47,443 bases of DNA from positions 1 to 47,443 of the forward strand of contig JAAVCF010000017.1 in the NCBI GenBank assembly GCA_014802445.1, in the 5' to 3' direction. The notes beneath the pieces were generated by a model that did no database searches, was not told the DNA's origin, and saw only the letters and a list, made by a program, of their open reading frames with translations. This document shows, in pieces, positions 8,968-18,137 of the stretch (positions are counted from its first letter, which is position 1; the number at the start of each line of letters is the position of its first letter). The translations under genes and the position numbers were made by a program. This stretch comes from Bacteroides sp. Its GTDB lineage: Bacteria > Bacteroidota > Bacteroidia > Bacteroidales > Muribaculaceae.

Positions 8968-10543
8968 TTTCCTTTGCAACTGAAATCAGTCTGTAGGTGC
9001 GAGGTTCGGGCACACCCAGGCTAATGGCCCGATTCTTATAGAACAGAGTCTTTGACACATCGCCGACGGCCGAAGCTGCCTGAGCTGCCTGCAGGGCAAA
9101 CTCGCCATTATAAGGATTGTCAAGCCAGAGCCCCTCGGCCACCTTCAGCGCACCCTCCGGATTGCCATCTTTGATGTAGCGCTCAAGGAGCATCTGCATC
9201 GCACCGTGCCAAGCTATCTGATTGACAGCCAGCGCACCGGCCACTTGCTCCTCAAAAGTCCTTACATAGCCAGGAGGATAGTCGGGCACAGGCTCATTGA
9301 AAGGCCAGTTTTCACGAAGAAGCCAGTTCTCAATCTGTCCATAGTGCTCATCCATGGCCGTCAGGGGATAATCGTCAAACACGGTGCTCCTGCGCGGAAT
9401 CTGACCATTATCAGCCATGGCATGATAAAAACGGTCGGCAATAATGGCATGGCCAGTGAGATTGGGGTGGACATGCTCAAGGAAGAGTTCCTCGCCGGGA
9501 ATGCCGCCGGGCGAAGCCGCCCGGAAAGCGCTGTCCACATCCACCAGCGTCACACCCTTATACGTGCGGGCTATCTCCCTCACATGTTCATTAATAGCTT
9601 CGGGGGCGCGAAAGCGCAGGCCATCGGTGTCCTTTGCGTTGACAAAAGCCGCCAGAGCTGCCACAGTGTCGCCCTGGGCCAGAAGCTTATTGGCCTGTTT
9701 CCACTCCTCGCCGGCCGAGTTGAACGGCTTCAGGCTACGGAGATTGGATGTGACAGTGGCCAGATAGACGGGCACACCGGCCTCGGTGAGCGAGCGCACT
9801 GCCCGCGAGAGGTTGCTGTCATAGCGACTGATGCCGATCTGAAAGTCCTTGCCATCCTTGGGGATGACCTTCTCGGCCACCATGCGCTCCATGAGATTGA
9901 GCTTGGGGTCAAGCACATAATCATCAACTCCCTTGATTCGGGCCGCGAAATCAACGGCCCATTGCCCGAGCTTGAAGCGACTCAGACCCACAATGAGACG
10001 ATTGAGCCACACCCCGGAGGTGGAGGCTGTGGAAGCCACGCCCATGGCGCCGTAATACTCATTATGACCCGTGTAAATCAACACTGCGTCAGGCTTATAC
10101 CGAGCAAGCTGCTCGGCAAAATCAGCCACCACAAACGAGCTGATAGCCGTCAGCGACAGATTGACCATCTCCACACGGCGCTCAGGGTTCTCCATCTGGA
10201 TGCGATAAGCGAGCATGCGGGGAAACGAGCCATTGTGCATATAGGGGAAACCGACATTGGTTGACGCTCCGAGCACAAAAATGCGCAATGTGGAATCAGC
10301 CTTCTCCTTACGGAAAAAATCTATGTTGCCCTTTGTGGAATTCTCCTTGACTGTAAAATAGGGGCGCGATGCCATCTGGTTCATCAGATAGTACTTGCCG
10401 GAGGCATCCTCCACAAACAGCGAGGGATTATAACCGTAATGACACATTCGCAACGTCAGTTCAACAAGCACAAGCAATGCCAGAGGCAGAATCAGGGCCA
10501 GCACGATGAACACACGACGACGCTTCGGGTGTGGTTGTTTCAT
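8954..10543 (-). CDS. Membrane-anchored SGNH/GDSL-like hydrolase, first gene of the carbamoyltransferase cassette
   Basis: A 529-residue protein with an N-terminal basic stretch and one membrane span (about residues 10-30), placing the enzyme on the periplasmic side. SGNH blocks are visible: GASTN (nucleophile Ser94), an NLS segment, GHNEYYG (Asn) and a late EHVHPNLTGH supplying the acid and histidine. The last 120 residues (GALAVNQIAWHGAMQML ... EGALKVAEGLWLDNPYN) look helical and tetratricopeptide-like. It is the first gene of the cassette. An esterase or acyltransferase role on a sugar is plausible but unproven. Confidence 0.82.
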   Translation of the reverse strand: MKQPHPKRRRVFIVLALILPLALLVLVELTLRMCHYGYNPSLFVEDASGKYYLMNQMASRPYFTVKENSTKGNIDFFRKEKADSTLRIFVLGASTNVGFPYMHNGSFPRMLAYRIQMENPERRVEMVNLSLTAISSFVVADFAEQLARYKPDAVLIYTGHNEYYGAMGVASTASTSGVWLNRLIVGLSRFKLGQWAVDFAARIKGVDDYVLDPKLNLMERMVAEKVIPKDGKDFQIGISRYDSNLSRAVRSLTEAGVPVYLATVTSNLRSLKPFNSAGEEWKQANKLLAQGDTVAALAAFVNAKDTDGLRFRAPEAINEHVREIARTYKGVTLVDVDSAFRAASPGGIPGEELFLEHVHPNLTGHAIIADRFYHAMADNGQIPRRSTVFDDYPLTAMDEHYGQIENWLLRENWPFNEPVPDYPPGYVRTFEEQVAGALAVNQIAWHGAMQMLLERYIKDGNPEGALKVAEGLWLDNPYNGEFALQAAQAASAVGDVSKTLFYKNRAISLGVPEPRTYRLISVAKENEED

Positions 10544-10873
10544 TTTATAAGTTATCAGTTATTAATTCAAGAGCAAAACATGGCCGACAGCGGACCACGA
10601 CAGGTATTTGAAAGGACTTGAAAAATAGGTTCAAGCATAATAATTGCGAAAGTAAGAAAAAAAAGTGACAAAACATCGTCCATACTAATTTTTTGACTAA
10701 TTTTGCAGACGAAACCGCAACTTTGTTCCCTAAGTCAGCGTTCTTCTTATATTGACATTAATACTTTTTTTACATCCGGAACCTATAGAAAAGCCACGGG
10801 CTTACGCACGGCCATGCCGGTCATCGATTTATCGGAGACATCATCAGTGTTTGAGCGGCAACCGTGAGAGACT
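10544..10873. other. Divergent intergenic region (330 bases)
   Basis: This AT-rich spacer separates the carbamoyltransferase cassette (leftward) from the esterase-like gene (rightward). On the plus strand TAATTTTGC (10698-10706) fits a -7 box, but no TTTG lies 20 bases before it. On the minus strand TACTTTCGC (10646-10654) is a one-mismatch box that could serve the cassette. I see no small gene or clear terminator. Confidence 0.5.
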
Positions 10874-11875
10874 ATGAACAAGACCTCGATAATACTATTT
10901 GCGACAGGACTTATTGCCGCCGCCCTGCTTGGATGGATGGCTGAGTCATGCACCTCTCATGCCAGGGCATCAAACCCCGCTGACACCACCGTCGGCGCCG
11001 AGGCAGGAACCGACACCGTCTATGCCGGTCCGTCCTCTGCATCGCCCGTGGTCAACAAGAGCGGTGACTCCCTGCTCGCATCCATGACCACCGAGCTTGT
11101 TCCCATGTTCAAGGAGTTTACTTTAACCGACAGCGTCACAGGGCGCAAGATGCTCTACACCCTCTTCACCCCACGACGCATCGACACCAAGAAGAGCTAT
11201 CCTTTAGTGGTGTTTATGGGCGACGCCACCACCGTTGGCAACGATGTGACCCGTCCTCTCAGCCAGGGCTACGGCGCGCTGGTGTGGGCCACGATGGAGT
11301 CGCAGCGCGAGAATCCCTGCTTTGTCCTCGTGCCTCAGTTCAGCGGCGTGGCAGTCAATGACAACTGCCATCTCACCGCAGAAGCTGACATCGTGCCTGA
11401 GCTTGTGCGCAGCGTTGTCTCATCATCATCGCTCATTGACTCAAAGCGCGTCTACATCACCGGTCAGGGCATGGGCAGCCAGCTTGCCATGCACTATATG
11501 ATTGACAATCCCCGGATGTTTGCCGCAGCCCTGTTTGTTGAAGGCCATTGGAATGTCAGCGAGATGCAGGCGCTCAAAAACCGCAATATCATCTATATCA
11601 CGGCCGGAACTCGAGGCAAGAGCTATGCCAGCGCCTCAGCCCTCGGCTCAGCCACAACCGTGGCCGACACCATGTGGAGCGCCCGCATGAGCATAAAGGA
11701 CCAGGAGCGCTTCGCCTCCAACCTTCTGGCCCGTGGCCGCAACGCCAACGTCATCACCTTTGAGAACGGCACCACCATCCCCGAGGGGATGAGCGGCAAC
11801 GAAGCCCTCTACTGCTATGACCGCGCTTACAGCCTCACACCGGTGCGCAAATGGCTCTTTACCCACCATCTCTGA
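10874..11875 (+). CDS. Secreted esterase-like alpha/beta-hydrolase-fold protein lacking catalytic residues
   Basis: A 333-residue protein with an N-terminal hydrophobic segment ending at Cys26 (WMAESC), either a lipoprotein signal or a membrane anchor. Residues about 80-330 follow secreted prolyl-oligopeptidase/PHB-depolymerase-like esterases: KSYPLVVFMGDAT, NPCFVLVPQF, IDSKRVYITGQGMGSQLAMHYM, then a terminal AYSLTPVRKWLF. The elbow reads GQGMG, with Gly199 where the nucleophile Ser belongs. The usual late GxH before the AY block reads SGNEA. Two catalytic positions therefore appear lost, suggesting a binding protein rather than an enzyme. The fold call is good; inactivity is inference. Confidence 0.72.
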   Translation: MNKTSIILFATGLIAAALLGWMAESCTSHARASNPADTTVGAEAGTDTVYAGPSSASPVVNKSGDSLLASMTTELVPMFKEFTLTDSVTGRKMLYTLFTPRRIDTKKSYPLVVFMGDATTVGNDVTRPLSQGYGALVWATMESQRENPCFVLVPQFSGVAVNDNCHLTAEADIVPELVRSVVSSSSLIDSKRVYITGQGMGSQLAMHYMIDNPRMFAAALFVEGHWNVSEMQALKNRNIIYITAGTRGKSYASASALGSATTVADTMWSARMSIKDQERFASNLLARGRNANVITFENGTTIPEGMSGNEALYCYDRAYSLTPVRKWLFTHHL

Positions 11876-11982
11876 CTCCCCCGCCAAGGCATTAAGACCC
11901 CGTTCTCCACACAATTATCCACTCTCCTCGCAATGAGCGAAACCACGGCACGTGTTCATTCGTGAAGCACAGCCTTGATGCG

Positions 11983-12015
11983 TTTGCGCATTGGCCTCAT
12001 TTTTGTTATATTTGC
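11983..12015 (+). promoter_or_regulatory. Consensus promoter of uvrB
   Basis: TTTG (11983-11986), 20 bases, then TATATTTGC (12007-12015) is a full match to the Bacteroidetes sigma consensus. The uvrB ATG is at 12068, leaving a leader of roughly 45-50 bases. Confidence 0.85.
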
Positions 12016-12067
12016 AGATTAATATGTGAGCCCCGCCGGAGGTGCTTGCAATTCCTCTTTTAAGAGC

Positions 12068-14155
12068 ATGAAATTCGAACTTTCGTCAAACTATAAGCCC
12101 ACAGGCGACCAGCCGCAGGCCATCGAACAGCTGGCCCAAGGAGTTATTGACGGCTCCGAGGCACAGACCCTGCTCGGTGTGACAGGCTCGGGCAAAACCT
12201 TCACAATGGCCAACGTCATTCAGAAGGTGCAGCGCCCCACCCTGATTCTGAGCCACAACAAGACCCTCGCCGCGCAGCTTTACAGCGAATTCAAAGCCTT
12301 CTTCCCCAACAATTCGGTGCAGTACTTTGTGTCGTACTACGACTATTACCAGCCCGAAGCCTACATACCCAGCGTTGACAAATACATCGAAAAGGACCTG
12401 ATGATCAACGACGAGATTGACAAGCTCAGACTTGCCACCACCTCGGCGCTCCTCTCGGGCCGCAGAGATGTCATTGTGGTGTCGAGCGTGTCGTGTCTCT
12501 ACGGTATCGGCAATCCTGATGACTTCAATGCCAACGTGATTGAGGTTCGCACCGGCCAGAAGCTGGCACGCAACCGCTTCCTGCGCATGCTTGTCAATTC
12601 GCTCTATAGCCGCAGCGAGGAGAACCACACCCGAGGCACATTCCGGGTGAAAGGCGACACGGTTGACATCATGCTCGCCTATGAGGAGATTTCGCTGCGT
12701 GTGACCTTCTGGGGCGATGAGATTGAATCGATAACCACCATGTCGCCGCAGGACAATGTGACGCTCGGAGTGTTTGACAGCTTCAAAATCTATCCCGCCA
12801 ACATTTTTGTAACCTCGCCGGAGCGCCAGGCCTCGGCCATCGGACAGATTGAGATTGACCTCGGTATCCAGGCCGCCAACTTCCTCCATGAGGGGAAGGA
12901 GCTTGAAAGCCGCAGGCTCACCGAGCGTGTGACGTATGATGTGGAGATGATTCGCGAGGTGGGCCACTGCAGCGGAATTGAGAACTACAGCCGCTACTTT
13001 GACGGACGCTCACCCGGCGACCGCCCCTTCTGCCTCCTTGACTACTTCCCCAAGGACTTTCTTACGATTATCGACGAGAGCCACGTGACGGTGCCCCAGA
13101 TCAGGGCCATGTATGGCGGCGACCTCTCGCGCAAGATGAACCTGGTGGAATACGGTTTCCGCCTCGACGCCGCGCTTGACAACCGCCCGCTGAAATTCGA
13201 GGAGTTTGAGAGTCTTACGCCGCAAACAGTCTATGTCAGCGCCACCCCCGCAGAGTATGAGCTCAACCGCAGCGAGGGCATCATCGTGGAGCAGATTATC
13301 CGCCCCACCGGCCTGCTTGACCCCATCATTGAGGTGCGCCCTTCGCTCAACCAGATTGACGACCTCCTGGAGGAAATCCGCCTGCGTGTGGAGCGCGATG
13401 AGCGCGTGCTCGTCACCACCCTCACCAAGCGAATGGCCGAAGAGCTCAATGACTATCTGGCAAAACTGCGCGTGAAAGCCGCTTATATACACAGCGATGT
13501 GCAGGCGCTTGACCGCATACGCATCCTTGACGACTTGCGCGCCGGCACCTTCGACGTGCTTATCGGCGTCAATCTTCTCCGTGAGGGCCTTGACCTTCCC
13601 GAAGTGTCGCTCGTGGCCATTCTCGATGCCGACAAGGAGGGGTTCCTCCGCTCCCACCGCTCGCTCACTCAGACCGTTGGTCGTGCAGCTCGTAACCTCA
13701 ACGGCACCGTCATCATGTATGCCGACAAGATTACCGACTCCATGCGCCAGACCATCGACGAGACAGCGCGCCGACGCACACTCCAGCTGGCCTACAACGA
13801 AGAGCACGGCATCACGCCGCAGGCCATCATCAAGGCCCGCAACACCATCATCGGCCTGGAGCGCAAGGATGCCGCAGCCGACAATCCCCGGGCCGAGCGC
13901 GCTGCCGAGCGCAGCAAGACAAAGAGTGGCGTATCGGCCATCCCTTACCCGCAGGAATACTCCACCGAGGTAGACCTCGCCGCCGACCCCGTGGTGGCCT
14001 ACATGACTCCGCAGGAGCTGGAGCGCACCATCACCCGCACCCGCCAGCAGATGGTGGAGGCCGCAAAGCAGATGGAATTTATCGAGGCCGCGCGTCTGCG
14101 TGATGAGGTTATGAAACTGGAAGCTCTTCTTAAAACAAAAAAAGAAAACGCATGA
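12068..14155 (+). CDS. uvrB: UvrABC excision nuclease subunit UvrB
   Basis: A 695-residue damage-verification helicase subunit of nucleotide excision repair. Walker A is GVTGSGKT (37-44). The damage-probing hairpin YYDYYQPEAYIP, the IIDESHVT helicase box and the helicase C block LREGLDLPEVSLV ... QTVGRAARN are present. A C-terminal UVR domain (METQM-like, EAAKQMEFIEAARLRDE) binds UvrC. The family N-terminus is FELSSNYKPTGDQPQAI, so I start at the ATG 12068 rather than the in-frame GTG at 12026. It is translationally coupled to the next gene by ATGA. Confidence 0.98.
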   Translation: MKFELSSNYKPTGDQPQAIEQLAQGVIDGSEAQTLLGVTGSGKTFTMANVIQKVQRPTLILSHNKTLAAQLYSEFKAFFPNNSVQYFVSYYDYYQPEAYIPSVDKYIEKDLMINDEIDKLRLATTSALLSGRRDVIVVSSVSCLYGIGNPDDFNANVIEVRTGQKLARNRFLRMLVNSLYSRSEENHTRGTFRVKGDTVDIMLAYEEISLRVTFWGDEIESITTMSPQDNVTLGVFDSFKIYPANIFVTSPERQASAIGQIEIDLGIQAANFLHEGKELESRRLTERVTYDVEMIREVGHCSGIENYSRYFDGRSPGDRPFCLLDYFPKDFLTIIDESHVTVPQIRAMYGGDLSRKMNLVEYGFRLDAALDNRPLKFEEFESLTPQTVYVSATPAEYELNRSEGIIVEQIIRPTGLLDPIIEVRPSLNQIDDLLEEIRLRVERDERVLVTTLTKRMAEELNDYLAKLRVKAAYIHSDVQALDRIRILDDLRAGTFDVLIGVNLLREGLDLPEVSLVAILDADKEGFLRSHRSLTQTVGRAARNLNGTVIMYADKITDSMRQTIDETARRRTLQLAYNEEHGITPQAIIKARNTIIGLERKDAAADNPRAERAAERSKTKSGVSAIPYPQEYSTEVDLAADPVVAYMTPQELERTITRTRQQMVEAAKQMEFIEAARLRDEVMKLEALLKTKKENA

Positions 14156-16008
14156 GCAACCCTTCAGCCGACATGTTTCTGCCCACCTCCGTAAAGGAGA
14201 TGCAGGCTCTGGGATGGACCCATGTGGATGTGGTGCTGTTCACGGGCGACGCCTATGTGGACCATCCATCATTTGCCGCCGCCGTGCTGGGACGGACGCT
14301 CCAACGCGAGGGCTATAATGTGGCCATCGTGCCCCAGCCAAACTGGCGCGATGACCTGCGCGATTTCCGCAAATTCGGCGCTCCGCGATTGTTTTTCGGA
14401 GTGTCCGCAGGTGCCATGGACTCCATGGTCAACCACTACACCGCCGCCCGCCGCCTGCGCTCCGACGATGCCTACACTCCCGGCGGACGTCACGGCATGC
14501 GTCCCGACTATCCCACAATCGTTTACAGCAAGATTCTCCGCGAGCTGTTTCCCGATGTGCCCATCGTGGCCGGAGGCATAGAGGCATCCATGAGGCGCCT
14601 GAGCCATTATGACTATTGGCAGGACAGGCTTCGCCCCTCGCTGATAACCGACTGCGCTGCCGACATGCTCATCTACGGCATGGGCGAGAAGGTGGTCACC
14701 GAGCTGGCCCGAAGGCTTGAGAGCGGCGAGAAGATTGCCGACATCACTGACATGAGGCAAACCGTCATAATCCGTCCGCTCAGCGAGATGCCAGCCGCCT
14801 CCACTCCCACCGACATTGTCCTGGCCCCGTTCGAGAAGTGCCTCAAGGACCGCCGGAGCCAGGCCGCCAACTTTCGCCACATCGAGGAGCAGAGCAACAG
14901 TCTTGACGGCGGGCTCACCATCTGGCAGGCCCACGGCGACCGCGCCGTCAAGGTCAATCCCATGCACCCGGCCATGACCACCGGCGAGATTGACGCTTCG
15001 TTTGACCTCCCTTACACTCGACTGCCCCACCCGCGCTATCGCGGCAAGACCATCCCGGCCTATGAGATGATTAAACATTCGGTCAACATTCACCGCGGAT
15101 GTTTCGGCGGCTGCTCATTCTGCACCATCTCGGCCCATCAGGGCAAATTCATAGCATCCCGCTCAAAGGAGAGCATCATGCGTGAGGTGCGGCAGGTGGC
15201 GGCAATGCCTGACTTCAAAGGCTATCTGAGCGACCTGGGTGGTCCGTCGGCCAACATGTATGCCATGGGGGGCAAAAACCTCCGCGCCTGCTCCGCATGC
15301 CGCCGTCCATCATGCCTCCACCCTGCGCCGTGTCCCAATCTCAACACTGACCATCGCCCTCTGCTCGACATCTATCATAGCGTTGATGCCCTCCCGCAGA
15401 TTAAGAAGTCATTCATAGGCAGCGGTGTGCGTTATGACCTGTCGATGCACCACACCGGCAACCCCAAGATTGACGAGGCCAACCGCCGCTATAATCGCGA
15501 ACTGATTGAAAATCACGTGTCAGGACGCCTCAAAGTGGCCCCTGAGCATACTTCGGACCATGTGCTGTCAGTGATGCGCAAGCCGTCGTTTAAGCTCTAT
15601 CACGACTTTAAGCGCCTTTTTGACCGCACCAACGCTGACTGCGGACTCCGCCAGCAGCTCATCCCCTATTTCATCTCCTCTCACCCCGGTTGCCGCGAAG
15701 CTGACATGGCGGAACTTGCCGTGGAAACCAAGGACCTCGGACTGAGGCTGGAGCAGGTGCAGGATTTCACCCCCACCCCCATGACCCTCTCCACCGAGAT
15801 TTACTACACCGGTTTCCATCCCTACACACTTGAAAAGGTCTACACTCCCCGCACTCCGGCCGACAAAGAGGCTCAGCGTCAATACTTTTTCTGGTATGAC
15901 CCGGCAAGAAAAGCCTCGATTGTCCGCTCGCTCAACCGCATCCACCGCCCTGACCTGATAGAAAAGCTTTATCCGCGCCGGTTCGGGAAGCCTCACAATC
16001 GGAAATAA
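14152..16008 (+). CDS. YgiQ family radical SAM protein
   Basis: A 618-residue protein of the UPF0313/YgiQ family. The iron-sulfur site CFGGCSFC (Cys317, 321, 324) follows the CX3CX2C radical SAM spacing. The N-terminal half has the YgiQ-specific segments GWTHVDVVLFTGDAYVDHPSF and PIVAGGIEASMRRLSHYDYW. SDLGGPSANMY and SGRLKVAPEHT lie further on. The substrate of this family is not firmly known. Its start overlaps the uvrB stop (ATGA), so the two are co-translated. Confidence 0.93.
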   Translation: MSNPSADMFLPTSVKEMQALGWTHVDVVLFTGDAYVDHPSFAAAVLGRTLQREGYNVAIVPQPNWRDDLRDFRKFGAPRLFFGVSAGAMDSMVNHYTAARRLRSDDAYTPGGRHGMRPDYPTIVYSKILRELFPDVPIVAGGIEASMRRLSHYDYWQDRLRPSLITDCAADMLIYGMGEKVVTELARRLESGEKIADITDMRQTVIIRPLSEMPAASTPTDIVLAPFEKCLKDRRSQAANFRHIEEQSNSLDGGLTIWQAHGDRAVKVNPMHPAMTTGEIDASFDLPYTRLPHPRYRGKTIPAYEMIKHSVNIHRGCFGGCSFCTISAHQGKFIASRSKESIMREVRQVAAMPDFKGYLSDLGGPSANMYAMGGKNLRACSACRRPSCLHPAPCPNLNTDHRPLLDIYHSVDALPQIKKSFIGSGVRYDLSMHHTGNPKIDEANRRYNRELIENHVSGRLKVAPEHTSDHVLSVMRKPSFKLYHDFKRLFDRTNADCGLRQQLIPYFISSHPGCREADMAELAVETKDLGLRLEQVQDFTPTPMTLSTEIYYTGFHPYTLEKVYTPRTPADKEAQRQYFFWYDPARKASIVRSLNRIHRPDLIEKLYPRRFGKPHNRK

Positions 16009-16012
16009 TTAC

Positions 16013-16020
16013 TATCTTTG
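16013..16020 (+). promoter_or_regulatory. Putative -7 box before dCMP deaminase
   Basis: TATCTTTG ends 14 bases before the ATG at 16035. The -33 TTTG is not obvious, so this is a moderate call. Confidence 0.45.
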
Positions 16021-16034
16021 ACAAATTTTTCGCG

Positions 16035-16481
16035 ATGAACCGCAACGAAAAACTGCAACTGCTCGACTGCCGCTATCTGCGCATGGCCCGCATATGGGCT
16101 GAAAACTCTTATTGCCAACGCCGTAAGGTGGGAGCCCTGATTGTCAAGGACCGCATGATTATATCCGACGGTTTCAACGGCACCCCGGCGGGGTTTGAAA
16201 ACATATGCGAGGACCCTGCAACGGGCCTGACGCAGCCTTATGTGCTTCATGCCGAGGCCAATGCCATCACAAAAGTGGCCTGCAGCAACAACTCCAGCGA
16301 AGGCGCCACGCTCTATGTCACCGCTTCGCCCTGTCTTGACTGCGCCAAACTCATCATTCAGGCCGGTATAAAGCGGGTGGTGTTCAACGAGCTTTATCGC
16401 ATCACTGACGGCATTGACCTTCTCAAGCGTGCCGGTGTGGAGTGTGTCCATCTTGAAAATCTTGACGCTCCCTGCTCCTGA
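16035..16481 (+). CDS. dCMP/deoxycytidylate deaminase family protein
   Basis: A 148-residue zinc-dependent deaminase. The zinc and proton-shuttle motif HAEANAI starts at residue 72 and the PCLDC pair gives Cys100 and Cys103. The N-terminal CRYLRMARIWAENSYCQRRKVGALIVKD is typical of ComEB-type dCMP deaminases, which feed dUMP to thymidylate synthesis. It is followed 45 bases later by an S41 protease, a pairing common in Bacteroidales. Confidence 0.93.
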   Translation: MNRNEKLQLLDCRYLRMARIWAENSYCQRRKVGALIVKDRMIISDGFNGTPAGFENICEDPATGLTQPYVLHAEANAITKVACSNNSSEGATLYVTASPCLDCAKLIIQAGIKRVVFNELYRITDGIDLLKRAGVECVHLENLDAPCS

Positions 16482-16526
16482 TTTCCTTCTTATCCTCTAT
16501 TAATAACCCACTGACACTTATTATTG

Positions 16527-18122
16527 ATGAACGACAAGCGGATTAAGAATCCTTTGGTGTGGATTCCGCTCATTATTGCAGTGACATTCGTTGCCGGCAT
16601 GTGGACCGGTTCGGCCCTGATTCACCGCAGCCACAATTCTGACAGCACCGAAAAGCTCGCCACTGTGCTCAAGCTCATCGAGAGCCAATATGTTGATGAA
16701 ATTGACATTGACTCTCTCCTTGAAAAGAGCATCCCCGACCTTCTGGCCCACCTTGACCCCCATAGTGTCTACATTGCTCGTGAGGACCTGCAGAGTGTCA
16801 ATGACGAGCTCGACGGCTCATTCAGCGGCATAGGCATCTCATTCTCCATCATAAACGATTCGGTGACCGTCCTCGAAGTGATATCCGGCGGCCCGTCGGA
16901 GAAGGTTGGACTCCTTGCCGGCGACCGCATCGTGAGCATTGACGACTCTGTGTCAGTAGGTTGGACAAACGAGCAGGTGATTCGCAATCTGCGCGGCGAT
17001 AAAGGCTCCGATGTGAAGCTTGGCATCAAGCGCGCCACAGCCCCCGGCGAAACCCTCACCTACGTCGTCACCCGCGGCGACATCCCCGTCAACTCGCTCG
17101 ACGCGGCTTACCTCATTGACAAAACCACAGGCTATGTGAAGCTCAACAAGTTCAGCGCCACCACCTACAACGAATTCATTCAGGCCATGGCCCGACTGCA
17201 GAGTCAGGGCGCCCGGAAGTTCATTGTGGACCTTCGTGGCAACGGCGGCGGCTACATGCAGCCCGCCATCCAGATGGCCAACGAATTCCTGCCCAAGGGG
17301 CGCCTAATTGTGTCAACAAAAGGGCGCGACACCTCAATGGACGAGATGGTGGTCAGCGACGGAACCGGCACTTTCCAAAACGTGCCCCTCACCGTACTGA
17401 TGGACGAATATTCAGCCTCGGCCAGCGAGATTTTTGCGGGCGCCATGCAGGACAACGACCGCGGCACCATCGTGGGGCGCCGCTCATTCGGCAAGGGCCT
17501 GGTGCAGAACCAGACCATGCTCCCTGACAGCAGCGCCATCCGCCTCACCGTGGCCCGCTATTACACCCCCTCGGGACGCTGCATCCAGAAGACTTACAAG
17601 AACGGCATCTCTGACTATAACAACGAAATTCTTGAACGCTACGCCCGCGGCGAGTTTTACAGCGCTGACTCCGTGAAGCTTGACGATAAGCTGGTGTTCA
17701 AAACCGTGGGCGGCCGCACTGTCTACGGCGGTGGCGGCATCATGCCTGACCTGTTCGTGCCCAACGACACCACCGGCCTCACATCATGGTATCTCACCGT
17801 GGCCAATGCCGGACTTATCCATCGCTTCTCCTTTGAGTTTGCTGACCTTAACCGCGCCGAACTCAGCAACCACGGCACTCTTGACTCCCTGCTCAAGGCC
17901 CTGCCTGACGATGATTATCTGCTTCAGGCCTTCGTGAATTATGCCCAGGAAAACGGCGTGGCACCGCGCTGGTACTACATAAACATTTCGCGCCCGATGC
18001 TTGTTAATCAACTGAAAGCTTTCATTGTGCGCGACCTTCTTGACATGTCGGATTTCTACCGTGTGTGGAACACCGACGACCCCGTCATTGACAAAGCGCT
18101 CCGTGAGCTTTCAAAAAACTAA
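16527..18122 (+). CDS. S41 family C-terminal processing peptidase
   Basis: A 531-residue protein with an N-terminal membrane anchor (about residues 10-32), a PDZ domain (about 90-170, SGIGISFSI ... LLAGDRIVSI) and an S41 catalytic domain. The EYSASASEIF block gives nucleophile Ser298 and RRSFGKGLVQ gives Lys323, the 25-residue spacing seen in Tsp/Prc. It acts in the periplasm on C-termini of envelope proteins. I use the ATG at 16527 rather than the overlapping TTG at 16524. Confidence 0.95.
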   Translation: MNDKRIKNPLVWIPLIIAVTFVAGMWTGSALIHRSHNSDSTEKLATVLKLIESQYVDEIDIDSLLEKSIPDLLAHLDPHSVYIAREDLQSVNDELDGSFSGIGISFSIINDSVTVLEVISGGPSEKVGLLAGDRIVSIDDSVSVGWTNEQVIRNLRGDKGSDVKLGIKRATAPGETLTYVVTRGDIPVNSLDAAYLIDKTTGYVKLNKFSATTYNEFIQAMARLQSQGARKFIVDLRGNGGGYMQPAIQMANEFLPKGRLIVSTKGRDTSMDEMVVSDGTGTFQNVPLTVLMDEYSASASEIFAGAMQDNDRGTIVGRRSFGKGLVQNQTMLPDSSAIRLTVARYYTPSGRCIQKTYKNGISDYNNEILERYARGEFYSADSVKLDDKLVFKTVGGRTVYGGGGIMPDLFVPNDTTGLTSWYLTVANAGLIHRFSFEFADLNRAELSNHGTLDSLLKALPDDDYLLQAFVNYAQENGVAPRWYYINISRPMLVNQLKAFIVRDLLDMSDFYRVWNTDDPVIDKALRELSKN

Positions 18123-18137
18123 TAAAACGAGTTTTTC

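Noticed and set aside
9206..10264. Long 352-residue open frame on the plus strand opposite the SGNH hydrolase gene
   Set aside because: It is the antisense shadow of a well-supported gene in GC-rich DNA, shows no family motif and has no promoter or ribosome site.
12086..13807. Two long minus-strand frames (12086-12967 and 13010-13807) opposite uvrB
   Set aside because: uvrB is certain on the plus strand; these frames have low-complexity, motif-free translations.
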